NCBI GenBank assembly: GCA_029239975.1
Contig: JARBTX010000047.1
Coordinates: 1 to 32,310, forward strand
Length of the DNA stretch: 32,310 nucleotides
Direction of reading: 5' to 3'
Source: Anaerocolumna sp.
GTDB taxonomy: Bacteria; Bacillota; Clostridia; Lachnospirales; Lachnospiraceae
Shown: in pieces, positions 1-7,647 of the stretch
Layout: each line of letters begins with the position of its first letter
Numbering within the stretch: the stretch's first letter is position 1
The notes under the pieces: generated by a model
Told to the model about the DNA's origin: nothing
Database searches by the model: none
What the model saw: the letters and a program-made list of their open reading frames with translations, nothing else
Made by a program: the position numbers and the translations under genes

Positions 1-66
1 TCTCTGTTGGATTGATAGTCACACGCTATTTTTGTTAATCTAATATGTGATAAACATCACTAATGC

Positions 67-104
67 AAAAGGGCGCCGCACATTTAGTGCGACAGCCCCT
101 TTTT
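67..104. terminator. Bidirectional hairpin terminator
   Basis: GGGC (71-74) and GCAC (78-81) pair with GTGC (87-90) and GCCC (95-98) across an ATTTA loop, with flanking A-rich and T-rich sides. It lies about 45 bp past the stop of the leftward DUF2441-like gene and has T-tracts in both directions, so it could also end a rightward gene lying before the window. Confidence 0.65.
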
Positions 105-149
105 ATAATATTGGTATGGTGAAGTCTTGACTATAACTTTTTATATAGA

Positions 150-743
150 TTAAGCTGTGAAATCATCAATGATTTCCACAACTTCGATTTTTCCGTTAAT
201 TAAAAGCTCAGGAAGTTCATTTTTTACATTACCTTTCCAGTATTCTCTTGCTTGTTCAATTTTTTTGGAAAACGGACTCCCGTCTTCTTTAGGTAATAGG
301 TTTCCATCACCCACAAAAGAATTTCCAATAACTCGTAATTTAACAATTTGTAATACTTTGCGATTATAAGAATCAAATATTTCTTTCCATTTCAATGCTT
401 CTTCATAGCTTTTCGCAGCGTATAAGCAAGATAACCTCGATGGATATTCAGGATATTCTTGTAGTCTAACCATTTCTACGATCACTTCTCTAATAGCTCT
501 GTTTGTTTGGTCCACATACTTCATAACTACTTCTGCATTATCTCTGTTTAAATTCAAACCTTCGTTTATGTAATGACTAGTTAAAATCTGTACAAAATCT
601 TCTCCTTTAGAATTCAATTGTTGTTTCTCAAAAAAGAATTGATATAAAGTATTATGTTGGTTTCTATCAAAGTTAATTATCTGTCCTAGACTCATTACAT
701 TACGAGTTACAATGTGATAAACATAAAATTCATTCGCTATCAT
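150..743 (-). CDS. DUF2441-family-like protein
   Basis: A 197-aa soluble protein with no signal peptide or membrane segment. The N-terminal third ([21 protein letters not shown], about residues 6-26) and the later [14 protein letters not shown] segment resemble the DUF2441 family of Firmicutes; I recognise the pattern but could not search it. The family has no established biochemical role. The ATG at 743 is preceded by AAGGAGA at a good distance. A TATAAT on the leftward strand (802-807) is a plausible -10 without a clear -35. The gene stands alone and ends before a strong terminator. Family assignment is moderate; the reading frame itself is secure. Confidence 0.75.
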   Translation of the reverse strand: MIANEFYVYHIVTRNVMSLGQIINFDRNQHNTLYQFFFEKQQLNSKGEDFVQILTSHYINEGLNLNRDNAEVVMKYVDQTNRAIREVIVEMVRLQEYPEYPSRLSCLYAAKSYEEALKWKEIFDSYNRKVLQIVKLRVIGNSFVGDGNLLPKEDGSPFSKKIEQAREYWKGNVKNELPELLINGKIEVVEIIDDFTA

Positions 744-854
744 AAAACTTCTCCTTATTCTAAATATATTTTTTTACGAAGTTTTTTCCTTATATATCCA
801 ATATTATACTCAATTAATTCATATATATAAAGCTCTTATTTCTTATAATTATAG

Positions 855-1028
855 CTACGTTAATTTTAACCGTCTATTGATTTTACCGGTACCTTCCGGG
901 AGATATTCCAATCGCTTCATAAAGACTTTATTAACAGGATATTCATTGGTGAATCCTGTTATTTTAGCAATTTCAAATATTTTCATATTACTATTTATTA
1001 ACAATTCAATTGCTTTGATGTAACAGAA
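855..1028 (-). pseudogene. AraC-family regulator, C-terminal HTH remnant
   Basis: Reading leftward, an open segment of 57 codons between a TAA (1029-1031) and a TAG (855-857) encodes Y-I-K-A-I-E-L-L-I-N-S-N-M-K-I-F-E-I-A followed by KITGFTNEYPVNKVFMKRL. This matches the second helix-turn-helix of AraC/XylS regulators (A-x-x-L-L, then I-x-E-I-A-x-x-x-G-F, then V-F-K-x-x-x-G-x-x-P). There is no start codon or upstream first HTH, and residues normally conserved after GF (Y-F-S) have drifted. I read it as the tail of a decayed regulator; its former targets are unknown. Confidence 0.6.
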
Positions 1029-1064
1029 TTATTAAAAGAACAATAGACTGTAATAGAAAGCGGT

Positions 1065-1240
1065 ATGGAATTTTATAAAAAAATCGTTCCAATTATTAAG
1101 TCAGGTTACAATACAATTGATGTCCTAGAAATATAACAGACATTTATGCGAGTACTAAGGTTAAAGTTGAAGTTATTGATAATGATTTATTCATTTACCC
1201 AATAGAAGTGATGGAAGCATTAGGAATATTGTTAGAGTAG
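1065..1240 (+). pseudogene. Degraded coding remnant, unrecognised
   Basis: An ATG at 1065 opens MEFYKKIVPIIKSGYNTIDV but stops after 23 codons. A different frame then reads D-I-Y-A-S-T-K-V-K-V-E-V-I-D-N-D-L-F followed by IYPIEVMEALGILLE and a TAG ending at 1240. The two pieces look like one protein split by a frameshift and stop. I do not recognise the family. It may simply be chance coding potential, but the amino-acid composition is protein-like. Confidence 0.35.
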
Positions 1241-1318
1241 TTTTATATATTTAATTGAGCTATAAGATATAGATATTCATAGCGCTATCAGATAATCATA
1301 GCACTATCAGATATAAAT

Positions 1319-1357
1319 GAACCACTAAGTATAGATTATGTCTATACTTAGTGGTTC
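1319..1357. terminator. 17 bp perfect stem-loop (possible terminator)
   Basis: GAACCACTAAGTATAGA (1319-1335) is the exact reverse complement of 1341-1357, with a 5-nt loop TTATG. Neither side has a clean T-run (the right side reads TAAATATTTT), so it could be a weak terminator, a transcript-stabilising element or a leftover inverted repeat. It lies directly before a tandem array. Confidence 0.5.
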
Positions 1358-1364
1358 TAAATAT

Positions 1365-1520
1365 TTTGTAAAATTCCTTAAGTTTGTAAAATCCACTTAG
1401 TTTGTAAAATTCCTTAAATTTGTTAATTTCCTTAAGATTGCTGAATCTATTAAGTTGTTGAATTCATTATGTTTGTTAAATTATTATGTTTGTTGAATTC
1501 ATTATGTTTGTTGTAATTAG
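1365..1520. repeat. 17-18 bp tandem repeat array, about 8.7 copies
   Basis: Degenerate head-to-tail units of consensus TTTGTAAAATTCCTTAAG begin at 1365, 1383, 1401, 1419, 1437, 1455, 1472, 1489 and a partial one at 1507. The left copies end CCTTAAG and the right copies end ATTATG, so the array has a sequence gradient. It ends 15 bp from the stop codon of the leftward membrane-protein gene, in that gene's 3' region. Confidence 0.85.
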
Positions 1521-1535
1521 TATACAGCTGTATCA

Positions 1536-1985
1536 TTAGATTTTCCTTCTGTGTTTACAAAAGCTTGTAATGATTACATATCCAAGAATAATTTGTAAGA
1601 CTGTATCAAAATGTATTCCAACATTTAAATTTTTTACACCACCGTAAGAGATAAAAAACGTGTAGATATCTTTTAACATTTGGTTTTCTAAATATCTAAA
1701 AAGCAAAATAGTTGAAAATAATAAGGTAGGCACACCCATTAAAATCAATTTAGGTAAATGAATCATCCATGTCCCGTCTTTTTTCCATTCATCAATAAAA
1801 TGATCCAAACCTAAAATAATACCTACAATTAAATTAATAGCAACTATTATAAACAGAAAATAGTTTATGTTATAAAATCTCAAGTAATTTTCTTCAAGCT
1901 TTTTCATAAATAATTCTTTGATCAGTAGCAATACTATAATAAGAATTATATATATTAAATATTTTAGCCAGGATTTTCCCTTCAT
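1536..1985 (-). CDS. Small multi-pass membrane protein, unknown function
   Basis: A 149-aa protein with about four hydrophobic helices: residues 8-24 (YLIYIILIIVLLLI region), 41-61 (NYFLFIIVAINLIVGIILGL), about 76-97 (LPKLILMGVPTLLFSTILL) and about 124-142 (FDTVLQIILGYVIITSF). It ends in a basic tail (KHRRKI). There is no recognisable motif and no neighbour that hints at function. The ATG at 1985 has a good ribosome site (AAAAGGGG, 8-9 nt upstream). A possible leftward promoter lies at 2036-2064. It is a monocistronic gene with a tandem repeat array just past its stop. Confidence 0.75.
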   Translation of the reverse strand: MKGKSWLKYLIYIILIIVLLLIKELFMKKLEENYLRFYNINYFLFIIVAINLIVGIILGLDHFIDEWKKDGTWMIHLPKLILMGVPTLLFSTILLFRYLENQMLKDIYTFFISYGGVKNLNVGIHFDTVLQIILGYVIITSFCKHRRKI

Positions 1986-2035
1986 AACTATACCCCTTTT
2001 ATAATTGCATTTTTTGATATACCAAAACAGCTATA

Positions 2036-2064
2036 ATTATACTTATACTTTATCATTTTGTTAC
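2036..2064 (-). promoter_or_regulatory. Possible promoter of the small membrane protein gene
   Basis: Leftward GTAACA (2059-2064) and TATAAT (2036-2041) are 17 nt apart, about 50 nt upstream of the ATG at 1985. The -10 is perfect and the -35 matches four of six positions. AT-rich background makes chance matches likely. Confidence 0.35.
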
Positions 2065-2148
2065 ATTAACATATTATCAAAACATAAATTTATGTATTTG
2101 TATATCTTCTTATAATTTACAAACAACTAATAATTTATGCCATTTCAT

Positions 2149-2613
2149 TTATGAGAATTCACATTCCAAGGTCTTCATCATCTCTTTAAAACCATTACGT
2201 TCATAAAAACGTATTCCATCTTGATTTAGCGGAAATACCTGTAAACGTATAAAATCTAATCCTTGTTTTTTTCCATATGCTTTGCATGCATTAATTAATT
2301 TCGTACCAACACCGCAATTTCTTTTTTTCTTTGTTACACATAAATCACCAATATAAAGATTACTTTGTGGTTTTAAGCAACTTATATTTTTGCTTTTTTG
2401 TATGTATAGAAGAGCAAAACCTAGTAGTTCATCATTTTCTTCTGCAATAAGTATATCAGTATGTTCGTTATCGATTAAGTTAATAAAATAATCATCTGTA
2501 CGATCGCTCATAACAAAATGTTCTGGTTGATATAATACAGCATCACTATCTAATTCTTTATTTAAAAATTTTAATCCATCAATGTCTAAATAATTTGCAG
2601 TACGAATATTCAT
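2149..2613 (-). CDS. GNAT-family N-acetyltransferase
   Basis: A 154-aa single GNAT domain that should transfer an acetyl group from acetyl-CoA to an amine; the substrate cannot be told. The acetyl-CoA pyrophosphate-binding motif is R98-N-C-G101-V-G103, after a beta strand NLYIGDLCV (85-93). The C-terminal strand-helix segment is LDFIRLQVFPLNQDGIRFYE then RNGFKEM. It is translationally coupled to the DUF3795 gene: the upstream TAA and this ATG overlap as TAATG at 2613. Pairs of GNAT and small zinc-ribbon-like proteins are common in clostridial accessory regions, so the pairing suggests joint expression rather than a known pathway. Confidence 0.9.
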   Translation of the reverse strand: MNIRTANYLDIDGLKFLNKELDSDAVLYQPEHFVMSDRTDDYFINLIDNEHTDILIAEENDELLGFALLYIQKSKNISCLKPQSNLYIGDLCVTKKKRNCGVGTKLINACKAYGKKQGLDFIRLQVFPLNQDGIRFYERNGFKEMMKTLECEFS

Positions 2614-2963
2614 TAGTTTTTACAACTCCTTGTCTTTGAAATGTCATCTAGGGTAATACGACTGGCAGAATCAGCTGGTACACGTCTCTCTGTAATGTCA
2701 CATGGGTAGCTATAACACATCCCACAATTATGTAATTCTTTCACCCTTGCACAATTTCTAATCTCACAATCACAACACATTTTACTAGTATCATTTTTAA
2801 CTGAAAAGCATCCTTCACAGGTCATATCATCTATTGTAAATTGAAAATCATCATTGGAACATTCCTGTGCCAGTTTTTCTTTTGCCTCTAAGTCATTATT
2901 TTTTGTAGCAATAAAAATTGGACATTCATCACATAATATTCCACAGTATGCCAAATAACTCAT
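2613..2963 (-). CDS. DUF3795 cysteine-rich protein
   Basis: A 116-aa protein with 14 cysteines, in order C7, C11, C14, C35, C49, C52, C63, C64, C66, C71, C80, C83, C88 and C114. The opening Y-C-G-x-x-C-x-x-C-P and the C-E-G-C, C-C-x-C and N-C-G-M-C clusters are typical of DUF3795, a small family thought to bind metal (zinc or iron-sulfur) and without an assigned reaction. The start is well supported by GGGGAGG (2972-2978) and an extended -10 promoter just upstream. It is the first gene of a two-gene leftward operon with the acetyltransferase. Confidence 0.85.
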   Translation of the reverse strand: MSYLAYCGILCDECPIFIATKNNDLEAKEKLAQECSNDDFQFTIDDMTCEGCFSVKNDTSKMCCDCEIRNCARVKELHNCGMCYSYPCDITERRVPADSASRITLDDISKTRSCKN

Positions 2964-2990
2964 TAATTTTACCTCCCCATAATTTTACTA

Positions 2991-3019
2991 ATTATACCAC
3001 ATTTTACGTTGAGTGTCTT
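2991..3019 (-). promoter_or_regulatory. Promoter of the DUF3795-GNAT operon
   Basis: Leftward AAGACA (3014-3019) and TATAAT (2991-2996) with a 17-nt spacer, and TGG before the -10 making it an extended -10. It ends 27 bp before the ATG at 2963. This is one of the best sigma-A type matches in the window. Confidence 0.65.
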
Positions 3020-3054
3020 TAAAAAATGGAACATTAAGAAAATAAATATAGTAA

Positions 3055-3192
3055 AATTTACCAACATATTTACAAAGATTTAAGACGTTATATCCAATTG
3101 CTGGAAGCTATAATAGTGCAATTGAATTGTCTTTACCTGAACTAGAAGTTTTATCAAGTTATTTTAAATGGATTGACGTTTATAAAGGATAG
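3055..3192 (+). pseudogene. C-terminal coding remnant, unrecognised
   Basis: A 45-codon open stretch without a start codon reads NLPTYLQRFKTLYPIAGSYN then SAIELSLPELEVLSSYFKWI-DVYKG and a TAG at 3190-3192. It looks like the end of a protein whose front has been deleted. I do not recognise the family. It sits between the leftward DUF3795 promoter and the ABC locus. Confidence 0.35.
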
Positions 3193-3314
3193 TGGATAAC
3201 GCTTCCGAGTACCACATAATTAATATACAACATAATGTACTACAATTAATAATACCATATCTTGACTCTGCCCTTGGGGAATGGTTTATAGTGTTACTAG
3301 GAGGTATAAAGATT

Positions 3315-4247
3315 ATGGTTTTATTTTTACGTTTGATTAAGAAGCACCGTTACTTGATAGTATTAACATTTATAATTAGTATTCTAGTAATTCTAATTTC
3401 CCTATGGTGGAATTCACAGATTAGTCATCTGATTAACCGTATTTCCGAAAAAGAAGCAATTACAGTTTCATTATTACCAAAATTATGTTTCATTATATTT
3501 TTAAGTTCTACCACCGCATACTTCTTTGGGGTTTTATCAAGCTTGACATGTGAAACTATGTCTCATGAATTACGAATGGGATTTGGAAAGCACATAAATT
3601 CTCTTACCCTTTTAGAGATCGATAATATCAATGCGGGAAATCATCTTTCCATACTACAAAATGAAATTAATGAGATTTCGCAATACATAAATGGCAACCT
3701 TTTTGCCATAATGGATGATATCATTCGATTTATTATAACATTTTCTTGGATCCTTATTCTAAATCCGAAACTGACCATCTTAGCACATATACCTGTATTT
3801 TTTATTATGTTGTATATCGTATTATCAAGTAAAATTATAGAACGGTTCGCTTATGAAAGCCAAGAAGCAAATAAAAAAATGAATGGTGCTTTCGATACTT
3901 TAATTACAATTTTTCCAATACTTCGGATTTATAATGCAACAAAATTAATATGCAATAAATACTCTGATGATTTAACAAGATGGGAAACCTTAAGTAGGAA
4001 AGAAGAGCGAACTCGTGCAAAACTTATGTCTCTATCTGGCTTATTATCGTGTATTCCCTTGTTATTACTTTTCCTTATAGGTGGTTCACAAGTAATCCAT
4101 GGTGAGATTTCACTTGGTACTTTATATATTTTTATTAACTTATCTGGAAATGTTTCTGGAATACTTATGAATATGCCCGGACGAATTTCAGCATTTCGAA
4201 GGTTTACCGCAAATATGAATCGGATTGAAAAAAACATAATCCTATAA
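3315..4247 (+). CDS. ABC exporter transmembrane subunit (no ATPase domain)
   Basis: A 310-aa ABC type-I exporter membrane domain (ABC_membrane fold) with about six helices: about 12-32, 52-72, 133-150, 155-175, 240-260 and 270-290. The cytosolic loop segment M-S-H-E-L-R-M-G-F-G-K-H-I and the final F-R-R-F-T-A-N-M-N-R-I-E-K are typical of exporter TMDs just before their ATPase domain, but translation stops there. I chose the ATG at 3315 because GGAGGT lies 8 nt upstream; the open frame extends to a GTG at 3193 overlapping an older stop, with no ribosome site. An ATPase gene and a second TMD gene follow. The substrate is unknown; the MerR gene downstream suggests a drug or small-molecule effector. 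Confidence 0.8.
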   Translation: MVLFLRLIKKHRYLIVLTFIISILVILISLWWNSQISHLINRISEKEAITVSLLPKLCFIIFLSSTTAYFFGVLSSLTCETMSHELRMGFGKHINSLTLLEIDNINAGNHLSILQNEINEISQYINGNLFAIMDDIIRFIITFSWILILNPKLTILAHIPVFFIMLYIVLSSKIIERFAYESQEANKKMNGAFDTLITIFPILRIYNATKLICNKYSDDLTRWETLSRKEERTRAKLMSLSGLLSCIPLLLLFLIGGSQVIHGEISLGTLYIFINLSGNVSGILMNMPGRISAFRRFTANMNRIEKNIIL

Positions 4248-4423
4248 GTCAGACAATGCAAATAGCATAGTTTAAATAAATTATTGCAAATAATGACATA
4301 ATAAATTCCAAATGCCTAAATGAGTAAATTTCAGCTAAAAATACATAAATCATAAATTTACTTAAAAAATATTGATTACTTTATAGGTTAGTAATTGTTA
4401 AAATAATAAAAGGAGTATTTCGT

Positions 4424-5062
4424 ATGAGTATTTATCTAGAGGACGTAAGTTTCAATTATGGAGATAAAAAGGTATTAAATGATATTAATTTAACTATAAA
4501 TACAGGAGATCACATTGGAATCATTGGTTCCAGTGGATGTGGTAAAAGCACCTTATTAAAGTTACTTTCTGGTTTATATGAATCCCAAGTCGGTAAGGTA
4601 ATAGTAGATGACAAGACAAATGCAATTGAGATAAGAAAAAGTGTAGCATTGGTTATGCAAAATTCCATGCTTCTGCCAACCACAATACTAGAAAATATAA
4701 CCTGTGGTCATCCAAAAAGTGAAGAACAAATCAAACAAGCCTGCGTGACAGCTTGCCTAACAGAATGGATTCATACTTTACCCGATGGTATTCATACCTT
4801 TGTTGGTGAGCGTGGAAGTAAAGTCTCTGGTGGTCAGGCACAAAGAATCGCTATTGCCAGAGCTGTTGCAAAACAATCCCCAGTTATGTTTTTTGATGAA
4901 GCAACATCAGCACTAGATAAAGAGACAAAAGAAACTGTAATACTAGCATTAAAACAATTACTCATAGGCAAAACTGTAATAAACGTTGCACATAACCTTG
5001 ATGCATTAAAAGATTGTACTAAAATCTACAGGCTAGAAGGAGGTAGATTATATGTTTCATAA
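4424..5062 (+). CDS. ABC transporter ATP-binding protein
   Basis: A 212-aa stand-alone nucleotide-binding domain. Walker A is GSSGCGKST (35-43), the Q-loop Q is at 79, the signature is VSGGQ (134-138), Walker B is VMFFDE (154-159) with the D-loop SALD after it, and the switch histidine is H190. All catalytic parts are present, so it should hydrolyse ATP as a dimer. It lies between two ATPase-less exporter membrane genes and its last 11 nt overlap the second one. AAAGGAG lies 8 nt before the ATG. It most likely powers a transporter formed by the two flanking TMD proteins. Confidence 0.92.
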   Translation: MSIYLEDVSFNYGDKKVLNDINLTINTGDHIGIIGSSGCGKSTLLKLLSGLYESQVGKVIVDDKTNAIEIRKSVALVMQNSMLLPTTILENITCGHPKSEEQIKQACVTACLTEWIHTLPDGIHTFVGERGSKVSGGQAQRIAIARAVAKQSPVMFFDEATSALDKETKETVILALKQLLIGKTVINVAHNLDALKDCTKIYRLEGGRLYVS

Positions 5063-6020
5063 GTTGCGTGAACTGTTTAGGCTGACTGGTTTATGGTCTA
5101 GGTTTATCTATCTATTAATATTAAGAAGCCCTTTTGATGCAGCTCGTACCATTTTACAAGCTTATTTTTTACAATATTGTTTTCATGCAATAGAGAAAAA
5201 TAATGTGAAAGCATTATATCTTTCTTGTACAATATTTGGTGTTGGAAGTTTATTACTTTTCCTGTATAATGGTACTATATGGATGGCATTTTCTTCTAAC
5301 TCTATAAGAATAATGAAAGTATTACGAGAAAAGATTTTTATACATATTGCAGGAATTTCATTAAAAGAGATGGAGTCAAAATCTACAGGTGAATGGATTA
5401 CCAGACTTAATACAGATGTATGGCAAGCTTGTTCCGTGTTAAATCAACCATTTCAACTACCACATGCAGTTGTCTCTAGTGTTGGTATGTTTGTGTCTGC
5501 AATCTTTATACTAACTAGAAATCCATTCCTTTTTTTAATGATTTTATTATTTTTGGTTCCACACTTAATTATAAGTCAGAAGCTTATTGCGAAACCAATA
5601 ACAAAACTTAATGAAAAAGCGCAAGAGATAACTGCAAAAAATACCTCCATTATGAATGCTATGGTTACCTGTGCTGATACAGCTTTTCTTTATGATGCAA
5701 AAGAATTACTTATGAAGCAATTTGAAGATAGTAGTTTAGAACTTCGAAATGCAAATATGAGAATAAGAAAGCGTAATGCCATAAATGCTGGCTTATTACC
5801 AATTATGGGATTAGGTGGTTATTTAATTCTATTATTCATTGGAGGTACATGGATTATGAATGGAGAGATGACTTTTGGAGAGCTTACAGCAATTTTTCAA
5901 TATAGAGGTGGGTTACTCACTGGTGCCGCAATGCTTACAAATTGCTTTATATCCATGAATCAATCACAGGCAGGAATCAATCGAGTTTTAGATACTTTGA
6001 ATATACAATTGGAGGAATAA
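5052..6020 (+). CDS. ABC exporter transmembrane subunit (second, no ATPase domain)
   Basis: A 322-aa exporter membrane domain. Helices fall near residues 15-32, 50-75, 137-155, 160-178 and 243-268, with the coupling segment SLKEMESKSTGEWITRLNTD (about 104-123) typical of ABC_membrane proteins. It ends at the linker (INRVLDTLNIQLEE) where fused exporters continue into the ATPase. Its ATG lies inside the ATPase gene and uses AAGGAGGT (5037-5044), so the two are translated together. It is probably the heterodimer partner of the 310-aa protein at 3315. Confidence 0.82.
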   Translation: MFHKLRELFRLTGLWSRFIYLLILRSPFDAARTILQAYFLQYCFHAIEKNNVKALYLSCTIFGVGSLLLFLYNGTIWMAFSSNSIRIMKVLREKIFIHIAGISLKEMESKSTGEWITRLNTDVWQACSVLNQPFQLPHAVVSSVGMFVSAIFILTRNPFLFLMILLFLVPHLIISQKLIAKPITKLNEKAQEITAKNTSIMNAMVTCADTAFLYDAKELLMKQFEDSSLELRNANMRIRKRNAINAGLLPIMGLGGYLILLFIGGTWIMNGEMTFGELTAIFQYRGGLLTGAAMLTNCFISMNQSQAGINRVLDTLNIQLEE

Positions 6021-6023
6021 CAA

Positions 6024-6494
6024 GTGGATGAAACATATATGAAAATTGGGGAGATAGCTGCATTTTTTAACGTTTCTGTAAAAGCCGTTCGTATCTACGA
6101 ACAAAAGGGAATCATAAAACCTGCAAAAATAGATTCTATGACAGGATATCGATATTATACCGCAGATCAAGTTGGGCAGATTAATTCACTCCTTGAATTA
6201 AAAGCTCTTGGATTTACTCTTACAGAGATACAGAATATTATGTCTGGAAAAATGACCAGTGATAAATTAATTGATGCACTTCAGAAAAAACGAATGGCTT
6301 GGCAAGAGTCCATATCCATTGCAGAAAATAAAATGGATGCCATTGATACGATTTCAAAACGTTTAACCGAATCAAAAGCAGCAAGTAAACTTCATGAATT
6401 AACGGATGAACAAAGAGCTTGGTTAATGGTAAAGATGGTTTGTGTGGAAGATTTACGTGGGCAGAGTGTGCTTAGTGAAGCGATATGGTTGTAA
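6024..6494 (+). CDS. MerR-family transcriptional regulator
   Basis: A 156-aa regulator. The first 70 residues are a MerR winged helix-turn-helix: KIGEIAAFFNVSVKAVRIYE (7-26) followed by K-G-I-I-K-P and the wing G-Y-R-Y-Y. A dimerising coiled helix runs to about residue 115. The C-terminal part (LTDEQRAWLMVKMVCVEDLR, then S-E-A-I-W-L) lacks the GyrI-like effector domain of BmrR-type proteins and looks like a short-form end. The start is a GTG at 6024 with GGAGGA (6011-6016) inside the end of the transporter gene; this distance fits better than for the internal ATG at 6039. MerR proteins usually control their own drug-export operon, which fits the neighbours. Confidence 0.88.
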   Translation: MDETYMKIGEIAAFFNVSVKAVRIYEQKGIIKPAKIDSMTGYRYYTADQVGQINSLLELKALGFTLTEIQNIMSGKMTSDKLIDALQKKRMAWQESISIAENKMDAIDTISKRLTESKAASKLHELTDEQRAWLMVKMVCVEDLRGQSVLSEAIWL

Positions 6495-6518
6495 TAGTCT
6501 TTTATTGAGGGAGCTAAT

Positions 6519-7430
6519 ATGTGTCGATTTAACTTAATTTTGATTGGTGATGAGATAGCAAAGGAGCTATTAGAACATGATGGATACTATAGAATGTATG
6601 ACAACCTAAATGGGTATATGGCATATCAAAAAGGTTATTGTAATTGTGGTTCATTTGTTGGATCTATGATTGAGAAAAAGGGAATGGATTATCATGATGT
6701 TATCGAATTACGTAAAGCAGAAAAATTAGACGAATTATTCAAAATACAAAATCTAATGAATCAGTCAAATTATAAAGCATTAAAAGAAGAGTATCTTCAA
6801 AAGCAAGCGGAATTATCAAATGAAATGAATGTCTTTTACAACGCCATTAACGATTTTGAAATACAACAAGCTAAATATCTTCAACAAAATTACAATGGTG
6901 AAGATTTAAATCATGAAATGGATAATTTAAATAAAGAAGTATCTAAAATGTTAACATCTCTTGACAGTAATCCTGCTTACAAAGTAAAAAATGATGCTTA
7001 TATTACATTCCTAGAGAAGAATCATATCATGCATCTATCCACGATTTATTACTTATCTAAGGAAGAAGAAGGTAATACAATTAAAAACACGATACCAATT
7101 TCTGATATCTTGGATATAAAAACTGAAAATATTTTAACCGAATATATTACTGAAGAGAATATTATTGAAATAGAAGAAGAATCACGTGTGATTGGTGAAG
7201 TAATTAATAGAACGGTAAATGATGATACCAATATCAAAAATTTAGATGAATATAAAGATTTTTATGAAATATTTTGCAAACTACTAGAAATCGTACCAAC
7301 CATAAAATTCACAACTATATGGAGTGAACCACACGAATTGAACGATGTTAAAACTGTAAGTATTAGTAAACTCAAAATCGATGATTTCGCTTTTTTAGAC
7401 TTTGATGAAATGATATGTATCACAAAATAA
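6519..7430 (+). CDS. Uncharacterised MCRFNL protein with coiled coil
   Basis: A 303-aa soluble protein I do not recognise. It opens MCRFNLILIGD and has a cysteine-glycine motif KGYCNCGSFVGSM (38-50; C41 and C43). Residues about 63-150 are highly charged and probably a coiled coil. The C-terminal half is a mixed alpha/beta region with acidic stretches (T-E-E-N-I-I-E-I-E-E-E-S). A cysteine right after the start methionine is reminiscent of N-terminal-nucleophile amidotransferases, but the rest of that fold is not visible, so this is only a thought. GAGGGAG precedes the ATG and the gap from the MerR gene is 24 nt, so it may be co-transcribed. A perfect hairpin terminator follows. Confidence 0.7.
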   Translation: MCRFNLILIGDEIAKELLEHDGYYRMYDNLNGYMAYQKGYCNCGSFVGSMIEKKGMDYHDVIELRKAEKLDELFKIQNLMNQSNYKALKEEYLQKQAELSNEMNVFYNAINDFEIQQAKYLQQNYNGEDLNHEMDNLNKEVSKMLTSLDSNPAYKVKNDAYITFLEKNHIMHLSTIYYLSKEEEGNTIKNTIPISDILDIKTENILTEYITEENIIEIEEESRVIGEVINRTVNDDTNIKNLDEYKDFYEIFCKLLEIVPTIKFTTIWSEPHELNDVKTVSISKLKIDDFAFLDFDEMICITK

Positions 7431-7453
7431 AACAATGAAAGCTAATATATTTA

Positions 7454-7484
7454 AAAAGACATATGTTTATATCATATGTCTTTT
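7454..7484 (+). terminator. Hairpin terminator of the MCRFNL gene
   Basis: AAAAGACATATG (7454-7465) pairs perfectly with CATATGTCTTTT (7473-7484) across a 7-nt loop, with the T-run in the right arm and TTATTATA after it. It sits 24 bp past the stop. Its right arm is the first unit of the tandem array that follows. Confidence 0.75.
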
Positions 7485-7572
7485 ATTATACGTCTTTTAT
7501 TATACGTCTTTTATTATATGTCTTTTATTATATGTCTTTTATTATGTCTTTTATTATATGTCTTTTATCATA
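7477..7572. repeat. 14 bp tandem array, seven copies
   Basis: Units of consensus TGTCTTTTATTATA start at 7477, 7491, 7505, 7519, 7533 (12 bp, lacking the last TA), 7545 and 7559. Copies two and three begin CG instead of TG, and the last has ATCATA. The unit is the right arm of the preceding terminator plus its tail, so the array looks like local expansion of the terminator arm. Confidence 0.9.
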
Positions 7573-7647
7573 ATTAAATGAACTTTCATAACCTTAAGTA
7601 ATATGTAAAAATATTCAAAATGAATAGCGTTTTCATATTTATCGTAG

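Larger units (their letters stand above)
744..1535. other. Long non-coding gap with gene remnants and repeats
   Basis: This 790 bp gap has no intact gene. It holds an AraC-type C-terminal fragment (855-1028, leftward), a second degraded coding trace (1065-1240, rightward), two 18 bp direct repeats differing at one base (1277-1294 and 1296-1313, core CTATCAGATA), a 17 bp perfect stem-loop (1319-1357) and a tandem array (1365-1520). The mixture suggests one or more lost genes. Confidence 0.7.

Noticed and set aside
1..38. Short frame that could be the end of a gene entering from the left
   Set aside because: About a dozen codons are too few to support a gene, although the terminator at 67-104 would fit one.
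1365..1520. Possible CRISPR array
   Set aside because: Units are 17-18 bp and head-to-tail without unique spacers, and no cas gene is near. The same holds for 7477-7572 and 16505-16584.
3193..3314. N-terminal extension of the first ABC membrane gene from a GTG
   Set aside because: The GTG overlaps an older stop, has no ribosome site, and the added 40 residues are not typical of an exporter N-terminus; ATG 3315 has a good GGAGGT.
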